Assembly: GCA_023144635.1 (NCBI GenBank) | Contig: JAGLFH010000056.1 | Location: 1-61,468 of the forward strand | Source of the DNA: Candidatus Auribacterota bacterium | GTDB taxonomy: Bacteria > Auribacterota > JAFGBW01 > JAFGJP01 | Length of the DNA: 61,468 nt | Direction: 5' to 3' | Shown: piece by piece, positions 26,014 to 34,935 of the stretch | Layout: the number at the start of each line of letters is the position of its first letter | How positions within the stretch are numbered: position 1 is the first letter of the stretch | The notes under the pieces: generated by a model | What the model was told of the DNA's origin: nothing | Database searches by the model: none | Seen by the model: the letters and a program-made list of their open reading frames with translations, nothing else | Program-made: the position numbers and the translations under genes

Positions 26014-27846
26014 ATGATAAAATATTTTGCTGTTATTTTGTGCTATGTGTTGTTAATAATGAATCCGATTATTTGTTTAACAGACACCATAGAGGTCAGT
26101 GATATCGTTATAGAGTCTTATGAAATACCTATTGATTCTTTTTTATCTACAAGAAATTTCACAGTTATTGATAAGGATGATATAAAAGAATTATCAAGTG
26201 TTAGTTTAAATGATGTTTTAGCTTTTGAAGGGATGGTAGATATGGCTTCACGTGGGCCAATGGGAATTCAAAGTGATGTCAATATGCGAGGAGGGAGTTT
26301 TGAGCAAGTCCTTATTGTTATTGACGGTATTCCTTTACGTGATCCTCAAACTGCTCATTATTTAATGGAGATTCCTCTTGCTATTAATGACATTGAAAAG
26401 ATTGAAATATTAAAAGGCGGCGGATCATCTTTTTTTGGTGCAAATGCGATGACAGGGGTGATTCATATAATAACAAAAAAATCTGATAAAAAAGAATATT
26501 CAATTCAAATGCAGGCAGGTGAAAACGGTTTTTGGGATACTTCTTTTAATATGCATGAAGTAAAAGACAAATTTAGATTTTCTCTTTCTGCAGAGCATAA
26601 AGAATCTGACGGGTATATGATTGATACGGATTTTTTAGTAAATATGTTAAATGCTTCTTTTGGCTATAAAGCAGAAGATGATAAAGAGGTAATGGTCTTT
26701 TATGGAATACTTGATAAAGATTTTGGTGCTGCAAACTTTTACTCAAATCTTTTTCCTCATGAAGAAGAACATGTAAGGACTGATCTTGCATATATAAATG
26801 CAAACTTTCCAATTGACGATGAAGTCTTACTGAAATTACGAATGTATCAAAGAAAACTTGATGATCATTTTATACTTGATAGGAATGATTCTTCATTTTA
26901 TCAGAATTTTCATACAAATTATTTAAGAGGGATAAGTACTGTTTTAAAGGACAGAAGCAAAGATCTGAAATGGAATGTAGGGATATTTATTGAAGAAGAT
27001 AAAATTGAAAGTTCATCACTTGGTGATCATACAAGAGAAAATAAAGGCTTTTTTGGTGCGATTCACAGGAAATATGATGAGAAATTATTTTTTGAACTAA
27101 GCAGCAGGCTTGATCATTATGAAGTTTTTGGCTCTAACTGGTCTGCATCAATGGGAGTCAGCAGGTTTTTTGATGAAAACTGGAAAGGCCGTATATCTGC
27201 TGCCAGATCTTTTCGCATCCCTTCATTTACAGAGCTTTATTATATAAGCCCTGCAAATATAGGTAACGAGAATCTGGATACAGAACGGAGCGTGTCTTAT
27301 GAATGTGGTATTGAGTATGCGAAAAATGATCTTTTTGCTTCAATAAGCACTTTTTTAAGGAAAACAGATAATAGTATTGATTGGGTAAGAGATAAAACAG
27401 ATGATCCCTGGCAGGCAGCAAACAGTAAAGATCTTGATTTCAGAGGATTTGATTTAAAAATAAAAAAATATTTTAATAAGGAACATGATGGTTTTAGCAT
27501 AAAAGATTGCTCATTATCTTATTCGTTTACGGAAGCAGATGATAAATCAACGAATAATATATCGAAATATGTTTTTAAATATCCTGTTCATCTTTTTCAA
27601 GGTAAACTGGATCTGTTTTATCCTGCGAGCTTTAAACACAATTTTACATTACTTTACAAATTGCGGGAATCGCTTCCTGGGTACTGGATAATAAACACTG
27701 TTATTTCAAAGGATATTTTGATCAATGATATTAAATCTACTTATTTTTTAGCGCTTGATAATATGCTTGATAAAGAATATGTTGAGGTAGAGGGAATTAA
27801 AATGCCAGGTATTTGGGTGCGTGCAGGCATAAGTATTAGTTATTGA
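26014..27846 (+). CDS. TonB-dependent outer membrane receptor, BtuB-like
   Basis: A 610-residue receptor: signal peptide (about residues 1-20), a TonB-box-like TIEVSD near residues 25-31, a plug domain with NMRGGSFEQVLIVIDGIPL and EILKGGGSSFFGANAMTGVIHIITKK, and a C-terminal beta barrel ending in an aromatic residue (ISISY). Its size is close to BtuB, but there is no cobalamin riboswitch or transporter gene nearby, so the substrate is unknown. It implies an outer membrane. AAAGGAATTT lies before the start. Confidence 0.88.
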   Translation: MIKYFAVILCYVLLIMNPIICLTDTIEVSDIVIESYEIPIDSFLSTRNFTVIDKDDIKELSSVSLNDVLAFEGMVDMASRGPMGIQSDVNMRGGSFEQVLIVIDGIPLRDPQTAHYLMEIPLAINDIEKIEILKGGGSSFFGANAMTGVIHIITKKSDKKEYSIQMQAGENGFWDTSFNMHEVKDKFRFSLSAEHKESDGYMIDTDFLVNMLNASFGYKAEDDKEVMVFYGILDKDFGAANFYSNLFPHEEEHVRTDLAYINANFPIDDEVLLKLRMYQRKLDDHFILDRNDSSFYQNFHTNYLRGISTVLKDRSKDLKWNVGIFIEEDKIESSSLGDHTRENKGFFGAIHRKYDEKLFFELSSRLDHYEVFGSNWSASMGVSRFFDENWKGRISAARSFRIPSFTELYYISPANIGNENLDTERSVSYECGIEYAKNDLFASISTFLRKTDNSIDWVRDKTDDPWQAANSKDLDFRGFDLKIKKYFNKEHDGFSIKDCSLSYSFTEADDKSTNNISKYVFKYPVHLFQGKLDLFYPASFKHNFTLLYKLRESLPGYWIINTVISKDILINDIKSTYFLALDNMLDKEYVEVEGIKMPGIWVRAGISISY

Positions 27847-27862
27847 ATACTCAATATTTTAT

Positions 27863-27891
27863 TTGACAGGCCTTTTTTTTTAGAATAATAT
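27863..27891 (+). promoter_or_regulatory. Sigma-70 promoter of the rrf2-cysK operon
   Basis: A perfect -35 box TTGACA (27863-27868) is followed by a 17-nt spacer and a -10 box TAATAT (27886-27891). It is the best housekeeping promoter I see in the window and lies 39 nt before the rrf2 start codon. The spacer contains a T9 run. Confidence 0.82.
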
Positions 27892-27909
27892 CCTACTAAA
27901 CTAATAGGA
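27891..27909. promoter_or_regulatory. Palindromic operator, probable Rrf2 autoregulatory site
   Basis: A 19-bp interrupted palindrome, TCCTAcTA at the left and TAaTAGGA at the right around a central A, overlaps the last base of the -10 box and the transcription start region. Seven of nine base pairs match. The CC-N13-GG spacing equals that of IscR type 2 sites, though the inner bases differ. A repressor bound here would block the promoter of its own operon. Confidence 0.65.
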
Positions 27910-27929
27910 ATTATAGGAGAATATTTATT

Positions 27930-28355
27930 GTGAAGTTATCAACAAAAATAAGATATGGCACCAGAGCTTTGGTATATATTGCAGCTTTCGGAAAAAATAG
28001 ATATGTCTCAATAAGTGAGATATCAGAAAAAGAAAATATTTCATTAAAATATCTTGAAAATATTATGACTTTGTTAAAATCATCAGGGCTTTTAAGAAGC
28101 ATGCAAGGTGCAGGCGGGGGGTATTATTTAGCTAAAAGTATAGATGAGTTGACGTTAGCAGATATAATGTATTCTATTAGTGGCCCTATATTTTTGGTCC
28201 GATGTTTGAGTGAGTATGAATGTAATAGAGAAATGGAATGTGTTTTAAAAGATGTTTGGAATGATGTAAATAATGTTTTAGACAAGAAATTGAGATCAAT
28301 AAAGTTGAAGAATATTGTAAAAAAAAGAAAAAGAAAAATTAAATCTTTTGCTTAA
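27930..28355 (+). CDS. Rrf2-family transcription regulator, IscR-like cysteine ligands
   Basis: A 141-residue Rrf2 protein: winged helix (residues 1-80, with [14 protein letters not shown] and [11 protein letters not shown]), then a dimerisation helix. Cysteines C92, C98 and C104 sit at exactly the IscR positions and would hold an Fe-S cluster. The fourth ligand of IscR, H107, is lysine here. The start is GTG behind AGGAG. It has an ideal promoter and an overlapping palindrome, and is followed after 16 nt by cysK, so it probably senses Fe-S or cysteine status and controls cysteine synthesis. Confidence 0.88.
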   Translation: MKLSTKIRYGTRALVYIAAFGKNRYVSISEISEKENISLKYLENIMTLLKSSGLLRSMQGAGGGYYLAKSIDELTLADIMYSISGPIFLVRCLSEYECNREMECVLKDVWNDVNNVLDKKLRSIKLKNIVKKRKRKIKSFA

Positions 28356-28371
28356 TAAAAAGGAGATAAAA

Positions 28372-29292
28372 ATGAAAATAGCTAAAAACATAACTGAACT
28401 GGTTGGAAATACTCCTCTTGTAAGCCTTAATAAACTAGCTTCGGGGACAGGTGTTGATGTAATAGGAAAGTTGGAAAGTTTTAATCCCTGTGGCAGTGTT
28501 AAGGATCGCATTGGGTTAAATATGATCGAATCTGCAGAAAAAGAGGGCATTCTTAAAGAAGGTGCAGTTATCGTTGAACCCACGAGCGGTAATACTGGAA
28601 TAGGATTAGCATTTATATCTGCACAAAGAGGTTATAAGCTGATTTTGACAATGCCTGATACTATGAGCTTAGAAAGAAGAAATTTATTAAAGGCATTTGG
28701 TGCTCATCTTGTTCTTACTCCGGGTGAAAAGGGCATGAAGGGAGCAATTGAAAAAGCAGAAGAAATAGCAAAAGATACACCGAACAGTTTTATGCCTCAG
28801 CAGTTTAAAAATCCTGCTAATCCTGAGATACACAGAAAAACAACAGCAGAAGAAATATGGAGGGATACGATGGGTAAAGTTGATATTTTTGTTGCAGCAA
28901 TTGGAACAGGCGGGACAATAACAGGTGTAGGAGAAGCCTTGAAGAAAAAAAATCCTAAAATAAAGGTAATTGCTGTTGAACCGGAATCTTCAGCTGTGCT
29001 TTCAGGAGGGAATCCCGGACCTCATAAAATACAGGGAATTGGTGCAGGTTTTATACCTGATGTCCTTAATACAAAGGTTTATGATGAGGTTATAAAGGTA
29101 AGAGATGAAGATGCTGGTGATATTGCAAAAAAGCTTATTAAAGAAGAAGGCATTTTATCTGGAATTTCAGCAGGTGCAAATGTTTTTGCTGCTCTTCAGG
29201 TTGCAAAGAGACCTGAAAATAAAGGAAAGATGATAGTTACCATTATTTGCGATACGGGAGAACGTTACTTAAGTACATGGCTTTTTCAATGA
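28372..29292 (+). CDS. cysK: Cysteine synthase (O-acetylserine sulfhydrylase)
   Basis: A 306-residue PLP enzyme forming cysteine from O-acetylserine and sulfide. The PLP lysine is in [11 protein letters not shown], the substrate loop is [10 protein letters not shown], and the phosphate loop is [11 protein letters not shown]; the C-terminal GISAGAN and [10 protein letters not shown] are also typical. The ATG at 28372 has AGGAG upstream and is preferred to the ORF start inside rrf2. It is co-transcribed with the Rrf2 regulator. Confidence 0.95.
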   Translation: MKIAKNITELVGNTPLVSLNKLASGTGVDVIGKLESFNPCGSVKDRIGLNMIESAEKEGILKEGAVIVEPTSGNTGIGLAFISAQRGYKLILTMPDTMSLERRNLLKAFGAHLVLTPGEKGMKGAIEKAEEIAKDTPNSFMPQQFKNPANPEIHRKTTAEEIWRDTMGKVDIFVAAIGTGGTITGVGEALKKKNPKIKVIAVEPESSAVLSGGNPGPHKIQGIGAGFIPDVLNTKVYDEVIKVRDEDAGDIAKKLIKEEGILSGISAGANVFAALQVAKRPENKGKMIVTIICDTGERYLSTWLFQ

Positions 29293-29684
29293 TCAGAAGA
29301 CAGAAAAATCAGAAAAGCAAAAGCTATTCACCACCAAGGATAGAGAGAACATAGAGGGGGAGAGGAAAAAAAGAAGGAAGTAAGAAAATTAACCACAGAG
29401 GCACACAAATAAACACAAATGGGAAAAGCAGAAGACGGGGAAAAAGCAAAAGCTTAATAAATCTTGAATGCTAAGAGCTGATAGCCGAAAAGGGCGCGGA
29501 TATATTAATAACATAAATGAATGTGTATATTTCCAGTGACCACGTTGTCGTGTGGAACGGCTAATTTATTTTCTCATTTTCGTATCTTTCGTGTTTCGAA
29601 ATTATCTTATAGATTTCTATTATATTTTTGATGTATTATATTCATTTCAAATAAAGCCTTATTTAATTAAATGTTAGGTGAATA
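29293..29684. repeat. 392-nt gap with dispersed phrases, no gene
   Basis: No supported gene lies between cysK and nadA. Immediately after the cysK stop is the purine-rich phrase AGAAGACAGAAAAATCAG, then ACCACCAAGGATAGAG and AACCACAGAGGCACAC, phrases that recur in other gaps. A GC-rich pair CCACG/CGTGG with loop TTGT occurs near 29536-29550. The last 120 nt are plain AT-rich sequence that could hold the nadA promoter. Confidence 0.5.
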
Positions 29685-30602
29685 ATGTCTATACATGATA
29701 TTGCAGAAAAGATTCAAGAGCTCAAGAAGAAAAGAAAAGCTGTTATTCTGGTACATAATTATCAGCTTCCTGAAGTGCAGGATGTGGCAGATTATTTAGG
29801 TGATTCTCTTGACCTAAGCCGCAAAGCAGCGGAAACTGAAGCTGAGGTTATAGTCTTTTGCGGTGTGCATTTTATGGCCGAGACGGCTGCTCTTTTATCT
29901 CCTTCGAAAACAGTTCTTATTCCCTCAGCGTCAGCCGGATGTCCCATGGCTGATATGATCACAGCACCTAGCTTAAGGGAACTAAAAAAGAAACATCCTG
30001 AAGCTATAGTTGTTACCTATGTTAATTCTACCGCTGAAGTAAAAGCGATGAGTGATATATGCTGTACATCTGCAAATGCAGAAAAAATAGTAAGAGCAAT
30101 AGATGCAGAAAAAATTATTTTTGTTCCTGATAAATATCTTGGTGGTTATATTGCAAAGAAGACAGGAAAAGATATGATACTGTGGCAGGGATATTGTACT
30201 GTTCATGTTAAGATACTTCCTGAATATATTTTACGCTCAAAAAAAGATCATCCTCGCGCAGAAGTGATCGTTCATCCTGAATGTACTGCGCAAGTGGTTA
30301 ATCTTGCTGATAGGGTGCTTTCTACAAATGGCATGTGTTCGTATGTGAAAGATTCAGATTGTAAGGAGTTTATTGTAGGAACAGAAAAAGGTATGGTATA
30401 CAGGCTGCAGAAAGAAAATCCAGATAAAAAATTTTATTCCTTCGATCCTGAACCTGTATGTCAGAACATGAAGAAGATCACAATAGAAAAAGTCCTGTCA
30501 TCTTTAGAATATATGAAGCATGTTGTTTCTGTTGATGAAAAAATAAAAGATAGAGCCAAAAAATCTATAGATAAAATGCTTGAATATAGTAGAACAAACT
30601 AA
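29685..30602 (+). CDS. nadA: Quinolinate synthase
   Basis: A 305-residue [4Fe-4S] enzyme that condenses iminoaspartate with dihydroxyacetone phosphate in NAD synthesis. The three cluster cysteines appear in the contexts VFCGVHFMAET, HPECTAQV and PEPVCQNMKK. Other signatures are VHNYQLPEVQD, GDSLDLSR, and SAGCPMADM. The length is that of the short form typical of anaerobes and archaea. It depends on Fe-S assembly, which fits the nifS and nifU genes downstream. nadB and nadC are not in the window. Confidence 0.95.
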   Translation: MSIHDIAEKIQELKKKRKAVILVHNYQLPEVQDVADYLGDSLDLSRKAAETEAEVIVFCGVHFMAETAALLSPSKTVLIPSASAGCPMADMITAPSLRELKKKHPEAIVVTYVNSTAEVKAMSDICCTSANAEKIVRAIDAEKIIFVPDKYLGGYIAKKTGKDMILWQGYCTVHVKILPEYILRSKKDHPRAEVIVHPECTAQVVNLADRVLSTNGMCSYVKDSDCKEFIVGTEKGMVYRLQKENPDKKFYSFDPEPVCQNMKKITIEKVLSSLEYMKHVVSVDEKIKDRAKKSIDKMLEYSRTN

Positions 30603-31006
30603 ATTAAATTCCAAAAAGCAAATAACAAATTCCAAATAATAATCAAAACCCAATGACCAAAACAATTAATGCGAAACAAATCTAACTTGGAATAAAAAAG
30701 CATTCATTTTACAAATAAGTTACAGTTTTATTATAAAAAATCAGAAAAAATACTAATTCTTCATATACTAATTTATCAGATTCTATAGGAGAAAACTAAA
30801 TAAAAGATAATTAAATCTTAAGAAAAAAAGATTTTTTGCTTCTTATTGGTAAAGTTTCTCGATTTGTTTTAAGATTGATGTTTTATTTTGAGATTGTAAT
30901 TTGTGCTTTGGAATTTGTTTGTAATTTGGAGCTTGATAATTGGAATTTATTTCTATGTGTGATTTGTTAAACTAAGCATAATTTGAATATTGAGAACTAA
31001 TTAATA
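30603..31006. repeat. 404-nt gap bounded by inverted AT-rich phrases
   Basis: There is no gene between nadA and mnmA. The left side (about 30605-30665) carries ATTCCAAAAAGCAAATAAC and AAATTCCAAATAATAATC; the right side (about 30865-30950) carries the inverse TTTGGAATTTGTTTGTAA and AATTGGAATTT. The arms are degenerate but oppositely oriented and lie near the two gene ends. The middle 200 nt are featureless AT-rich sequence. Confidence 0.55.
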
Positions 31007-32083
31007 ATGAATACTAAAAAAAAGCGTGTAGTTGTTGCGATGAGTGGAGGAGTTGATTCTTCTACTACTGCCTGTTTGCTTGTGAAGCAAGGTTATGAAG
31101 TTATCGGCATAACCATGAAATTGTTTGATGAGAAGATTGGTGTGGAATCATCGTGCTGCGGTATAAGCGGGGTTGATGATGCAAGAGGTGTTTGTAATAA
31201 ATTAGATATTCCATATTATGTTGTAAATTTAAAAGAAGAATTTGATAAGGAAGTAATTGGGTATTTTTGTAAAGAATATGAACATGCCCGAACTCCTAAT
31301 CCATGCATTGCCTGTAATGAAAAAATGAAGTGGGGAGTGCTTTTAAAAAAGGCCTTAACATTTGAAGCTGATTTTATTGCAACCGGACATTACGCAAGAG
31401 TTGAATATGATAGTGAAAAGAAACGTTATCTGTTAAAAAAGGGAATCGATCAAAAAAAACAGCAGTCGTATTTTTTGTATACATTAACTCAAGATCAGCT
31501 TCGTTATACATTATTTCCATTAGGAGGATATACAAAAGATGAAGTCAGGAATATTGCAAGGGAATTTGGCTTGAAAGTTCATAATAAGGCAGGTTCTCAA
31601 GAAATATGTTTTGTACCTGATGATGATTACAAGACATTTTTAAAAAATAAGATCCCAAGTATTGAAAAGAAAGGTTCAATTGTAGATATAGAAGGTAAAA
31701 AAATAGGAACCCATAAGGGGATTGCTTTTTACACAATTGGGCAAAGAAAAGGATTAGGTATATCAGCTCCAAACCCCCTTTATGTTGTAAACATAGATAG
31801 TGATAAAAATTTAATTACTGTTGGTGAAGAAAAAGAGCTTTATTCTGATTCTTTAAGAGCTGTTTCACTTAATTGGATATCTATTGAAAATTTGGAAACT
31901 CCCAGGAAAGTAAAAGCAAACATACGTTATAAACATGAACCAATCGAAGCGACAATATATCCGCTTCGTAATAATGATGTAAAAGTTATCTTTAATGAAA
32001 AAGAAAGAGCTGTTACACCGGGACAAGCTGTTGTCTTTTATGATGGTGATGTTGTTCTTGGTGGAGGTGTAATAGAAAGATAA
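31007..32083 (+). CDS. mnmA: tRNA 2-thiouridylase
   Basis: A 358-residue enzyme adding sulfur to U34 of tRNA-Lys, tRNA-Glu and tRNA-Gln. It shows the PP-loop AMSGGVDSSTTACLL, the catalytic cysteine region TPNPCIACNEKMKWG, FIATGHYARV, and the second cysteine in SQEICFVPDDDY. It takes persulfide sulfur from a cysteine desulfurase, consistent with nifS 151 nt downstream. Confidence 0.96.
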   Translation: MNTKKKRVVVAMSGGVDSSTTACLLVKQGYEVIGITMKLFDEKIGVESSCCGISGVDDARGVCNKLDIPYYVVNLKEEFDKEVIGYFCKEYEHARTPNPCIACNEKMKWGVLLKKALTFEADFIATGHYARVEYDSEKKRYLLKKGIDQKKQQSYFLYTLTQDQLRYTLFPLGGYTKDEVRNIAREFGLKVHNKAGSQEICFVPDDDYKTFLKNKIPSIEKKGSIVDIEGKKIGTHKGIAFYTIGQRKGLGISAPNPLYVVNIDSDKNLITVGEEKELYSDSLRAVSLNWISIENLETPRKVKANIRYKHEPIEATIYPLRNNDVKVIFNEKERAVTPGQAVVFYDGDVVLGGGVIER

Positions 32084-32234
32084 ATAAATTAGCGTATTAT
32101 GTAATATGTTGAAAATAGTATATATGGGTGTATATCCTGAAGCTGTTTGTTGTGGTTCTGAAAAAAATAAGAATATTATAATTGTTAAAATTGTTATATA
32201 ATCTGTAAATAAAATTTTAGAAAAGGTATATAAA

Positions 32235-33422
32235 ATGGTAAATCGTTTGATCTATATGGATAATAATGCGACGACTCCTTTGCATCCAGAAGTCAAAAAA
32301 ACAATAGCAGAAGGGTTGGAGCTTTTTGGAAATGCATCAAGCTTTCATTCTTTTGGCAGAAATTCAAAAAAGTATATTGAAGAAGCCCGCGAAAAAATAG
32401 CAAATATTATAAACTCTCAACCTGAGGAAATAGTTTTTGTCGGGAGTGGGTCTGAGGCGAACAATACGGTTCTTAATATGTTTGCCTGTACAACCCATAC
32501 CTGTCTGCATGTTGAATGCGGGAAGACTATTCTTACATCAACAATAGAGCATCCATGTATACTGGAAAGCGTTAAATGTCTTCAGTCTCAGCATTCAAAG
32601 GTCTTTTATCTTGATGTAGATAAATATGGAAGAATCAAGATGGATAAGCTTGATGAGTATTTGTCTCTTGGAAAGATTGGTCTTGTATCTGTAATGATGG
32701 CAAATAATGAGATAGGGACATTGCAGGACATAAAAAAAATAACAGAACTAGCTCACAAAGCAGGGGCTCTTATGCATACTGATGCTGTACAGGCTCTTGG
32801 TAAAGTTCCAATAGATGTTAAAGATATAGACGTTGATTATCTTTCGCTTTCAGCCCATAAGATCTATGGTCCTAAAGGCGTTGGTGCTTTGTACATTAAA
32901 AAAGGTATTCCCTTTTGTCCTTATATAAGGGGGGGGCATCAGGAAAGAGGAAGAAGAGCAGGTACTGAAAATACATTAGGGATCATAGGGTTTGGAAAAG
33001 CAGTTGAAATGGCTGAAATCGAGATTAAAGAGAATACTAATAAATTACTTTTTCTGAAGGAAAAGCTTTCACTAGGTATAAGTAAAAGTATTCCGGATAT
33101 TTCTTTTAACGGGCATGCTAAGGAATGTCTTCCTAACACACTTAATGTTTCTTTTGATGGCGCTGAGGGAGAATCAATACTTTTATATCTTGATCTTGAG
33201 GGTATAGCTGTCTCCACAGGTTCTGCATGTTCTTCAGGTTCTCTTGATCCTTCACATGTACTTCTTGCTACAGGTATAGAGGTTGAAAAGGCACATGGTT
33301 CTATAAGATTCAGTCTGGGGCGTGAAAATACAGAAGAAGATGTTGAATATGTACTTGAAAAACTGCCGCGTATAATTGAAAGAATACGTAAGATGTCAAC
33401 AGCATATGAGGTGAGTAAATGA
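32235..33422 (+). CDS. nifS: Cysteine desulfurase, NifS type
   Basis: A 395-residue PLP enzyme that removes sulfur from cysteine for Fe-S clusters. The PLP lysine is in SLSAHKIYGPKGVGALY, and the persulfide cysteine is in STGSACSSGSLDPSH. The start of the protein, IYMDNNATTPLHPEV, is typical. The gene overlaps nifU by an ATGA, so desulfurase and scaffold are made together. A TATAAT at 32197-32202 may be part of the promoter, but no good -35 box fits. Confidence 0.94.
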   Translation: MVNRLIYMDNNATTPLHPEVKKTIAEGLELFGNASSFHSFGRNSKKYIEEAREKIANIINSQPEEIVFVGSGSEANNTVLNMFACTTHTCLHVECGKTILTSTIEHPCILESVKCLQSQHSKVFYLDVDKYGRIKMDKLDEYLSLGKIGLVSVMMANNEIGTLQDIKKITELAHKAGALMHTDAVQALGKVPIDVKDIDVDYLSLSAHKIYGPKGVGALYIKKGIPFCPYIRGGHQERGRRAGTENTLGIIGFGKAVEMAEIEIKENTNKLLFLKEKLSLGISKSIPDISFNGHAKECLPNTLNVSFDGAEGESILLYLDLEGIAVSTGSACSSGSLDPSHVLLATGIEVEKAHGSIRFSLGRENTEEDVEYVLEKLPRIIERIRKMSTAYEVSK

Positions 33423-34027
33423 TGACAGACGATTTTAACTGGGTATATACAGAGAGAGTTAAAGAGCATTTTACTAATCCTTTGAATATACTGGAAGATA
33501 TTGATTCATATAAAGAAGACGGTAAAGGGATGGTTGGCAATGTAAAATGTGGTGACCAGATGCTTATGGTTATTAAAGTGGATAGTGAGAAAGGAGTTGT
33601 AACAGATTGTAAATGGAAGACATATGGTTGCGCAAGTGCTATTGCGAGCACATCAATGCTTTCAAAAATGGTTAAGGGTATGACTCTTGAGGATGCATAT
33701 AAAATAACTCCTAAAGATATCACAAAAGAACTTGGTGGGTTGCCGGAGCATAAGGTACATTGTTCCGTTCTGGGTGACAAGGCTCTTCGTGCAGCAATAA
33801 ATGATTATTACAAAAGAAATAATATGCAGAATAAGGTGATTGAAGAAAAAGCAAAGATAATATGTCAATGTATGAGTGTGACGGATCTTGACATAGAGCA
33901 TGCTGTTTTAGAAGGTGCAAAGACATATTATGAACTTCAGGAAATGACTAAGATAGGTACGGTCTGTGGTCAGTGTAAGACAAGCGCAATAGATACTATG
34001 GAAATGTACAAGAAAAAGCATTTTTAG
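33419..34027 (+). CDS. nifU: NifU scaffold lacking the C-terminal Nfu domain
   Basis: A 202-residue protein with two domains. Residues 1 to about 130 are the IscU-like scaffold with its three cysteines in KCGDQM, TYGCASAIASTS and KVHCSVLGDKALR. Residues about 143-195 are the BFD-like [2Fe-2S] domain, CQCMSVTDLDIEHA then GTVCGQCKTSA. Classical NifU has a third, Nfu-type domain, which is missing here; a separate nfu gene lies 635 nt downstream. It is translationally coupled to nifS. Confidence 0.93.
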   Translation: MMTDDFNWVYTERVKEHFTNPLNILEDIDSYKEDGKGMVGNVKCGDQMLMVIKVDSEKGVVTDCKWKTYGCASAIASTSMLSKMVKGMTLEDAYKITPKDITKELGGLPEHKVHCSVLGDKALRAAINDYYKRNNMQNKVIEEKAKIICQCMSVTDLDIEHAVLEGAKTYYELQEMTKIGTVCGQCKTSAIDTMEMYKKKHF

Positions 34028-34137
34028 TTTGATTTATTGCATCTTGTATGATAAATATAGTCTGATTTTCGAACATTGATCGGGAATTAGTTTGACTGTA
34101 TGTAAGGGAAGTTAACGAAACGGAAGGAGAAGGGAAA

Positions 34138-34434
34138 ATGAGAAGTAGTTTATGGGTTGTAGCACTTGTGTTAGCTGTTGTTTTTAGTTTTGTGCAGGCA
34201 GGTTTTGCTCTTGATCTTGGTGGGCTTAAGAAAAAAGCAGAAGCTGTTGCTGATGAAAAAGTGGAGAAAGCAGAAGCTGTAGGTGAAAAAGCTGATGAAG
34301 TAAAAGCTGATGAAGCAAAAGAAGAAGGATCAGAAGAAAAAGTTGATGATCTAAAAGAAAAGCTAAAAGAAAAAGCAGAAGAGAAAGCTGAAGAAGCAGG
34401 TTCTGAAGAAGGCTCTGAAGAAAAAACTGAATAA
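34138..34434 (+). CDS. Exported lysine/glutamate-rich low-complexity protein
   Basis: A 98-residue protein with a clear signal peptide (residues 1 to about 24, ending QAGFALDL) and a tail built of degenerate KAEAV, EKADEVKAD and EEGSEEK repeats. The mature part is almost entirely lysine, glutamate, alanine and aspartate and is probably helical or disordered. A strong GGAAGGAGAAGGG ribosome binding site suggests real expression. I do not recognise a family. It sits between nifU and nfu, but the signal peptide makes a direct role in cytosolic Fe-S assembly unlikely. Confidence 0.72.
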   Translation: MRSSLWVVALVLAVVFSFVQAGFALDLGGLKKKAEAVADEKVEKAEAVGEKADEVKADEAKEEGSEEKVDDLKEKLKEKAEEKAEEAGSEEGSEEKTE

Positions 34435-34500
34435 TTCAGAATAGAGTTGATAATTTTATTGTTGTTATAATAAAAAACAACTGAATTATTAAATTGTCCC

Positions 34501-34529
34501 GGGCATGACATAAAACTGCCCTTTTTTTA
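34501..34529 (+). terminator. Intrinsic terminator after the KE-rich gene
   Basis: A GGGCA/TGCCC stem (34501-34505 and 34517-34521) is followed directly by seven T residues. It lies about 67 nt after the stop codon of the KE-rich gene. An outer pair ATAATTCAG/CTGAATTAT just upstream (about 34431-34492) could add structure. Confidence 0.72.
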
Positions 34530-34661
34530 TTTTACCGGCCTTTCTTTTTAATCCCTGCATGAATATTTTTGATTATTTGTATGTTTATATTTATGATATT
34601 ATAAGGATTCTTTAATCGAATTCGTAAAGAACTTTTAAATAGTTAAATAAGGAGGAATAAT

Positions 34662-34883
34662 ATGAAGGAAAGAGTAGAGGCTGCTTTAGAAAAAATACGT
34701 CCATCATTAGAAGCAGATGGAGGAGGAATTGAGCTTGTTGATGTTGGTGATGATGGAGTTGTAAAAGTAAAACTTACCGGAGCATGTCATGGTTGCCCTA
34801 TGAGCCAGATGACATTAAAGAATGGCGTTGAGAAAATGCTTAAAAAAGAGGTTCCTGAGATAAAAGAAGTTATTTCAGCTTAA
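34662..34883 (+). CDS. nfu: NifU-like C-terminal domain protein (Nfu)
   Basis: A 73-residue standalone Nfu domain. The cluster-binding CxxC motif is in GACHGCPMSQMTLKNGVE, preceded by RPSLEADGGGIELVDV. It is the domain missing from the NifU encoded upstream and would act as an Fe-S carrier. A strong AAGGAGG lies 8 nt upstream of the start. It is separated from nifU by the KE-rich gene and a terminator, so it has its own promoter. Confidence 0.94.
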   Translation: MKERVEAALEKIRPSLEADGGGIELVDVGDDGVVKVKLTGACHGCPMSQMTLKNGVEKMLKKEVPEIKEVISA

Positions 34884-34935
34884 CAAATAGAATAGTTAAA
34901 AAAATGCTTTTGGCTTATTCATTTAAAGAATAGAT

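Noticed and set aside
33996..34511. Serine/phenylalanine-rich antisense reading frame
   Set aside because: It is the complement of the KE-rich gene's GAA/GCA-repeat codons, which creates an open antisense frame by composition alone.
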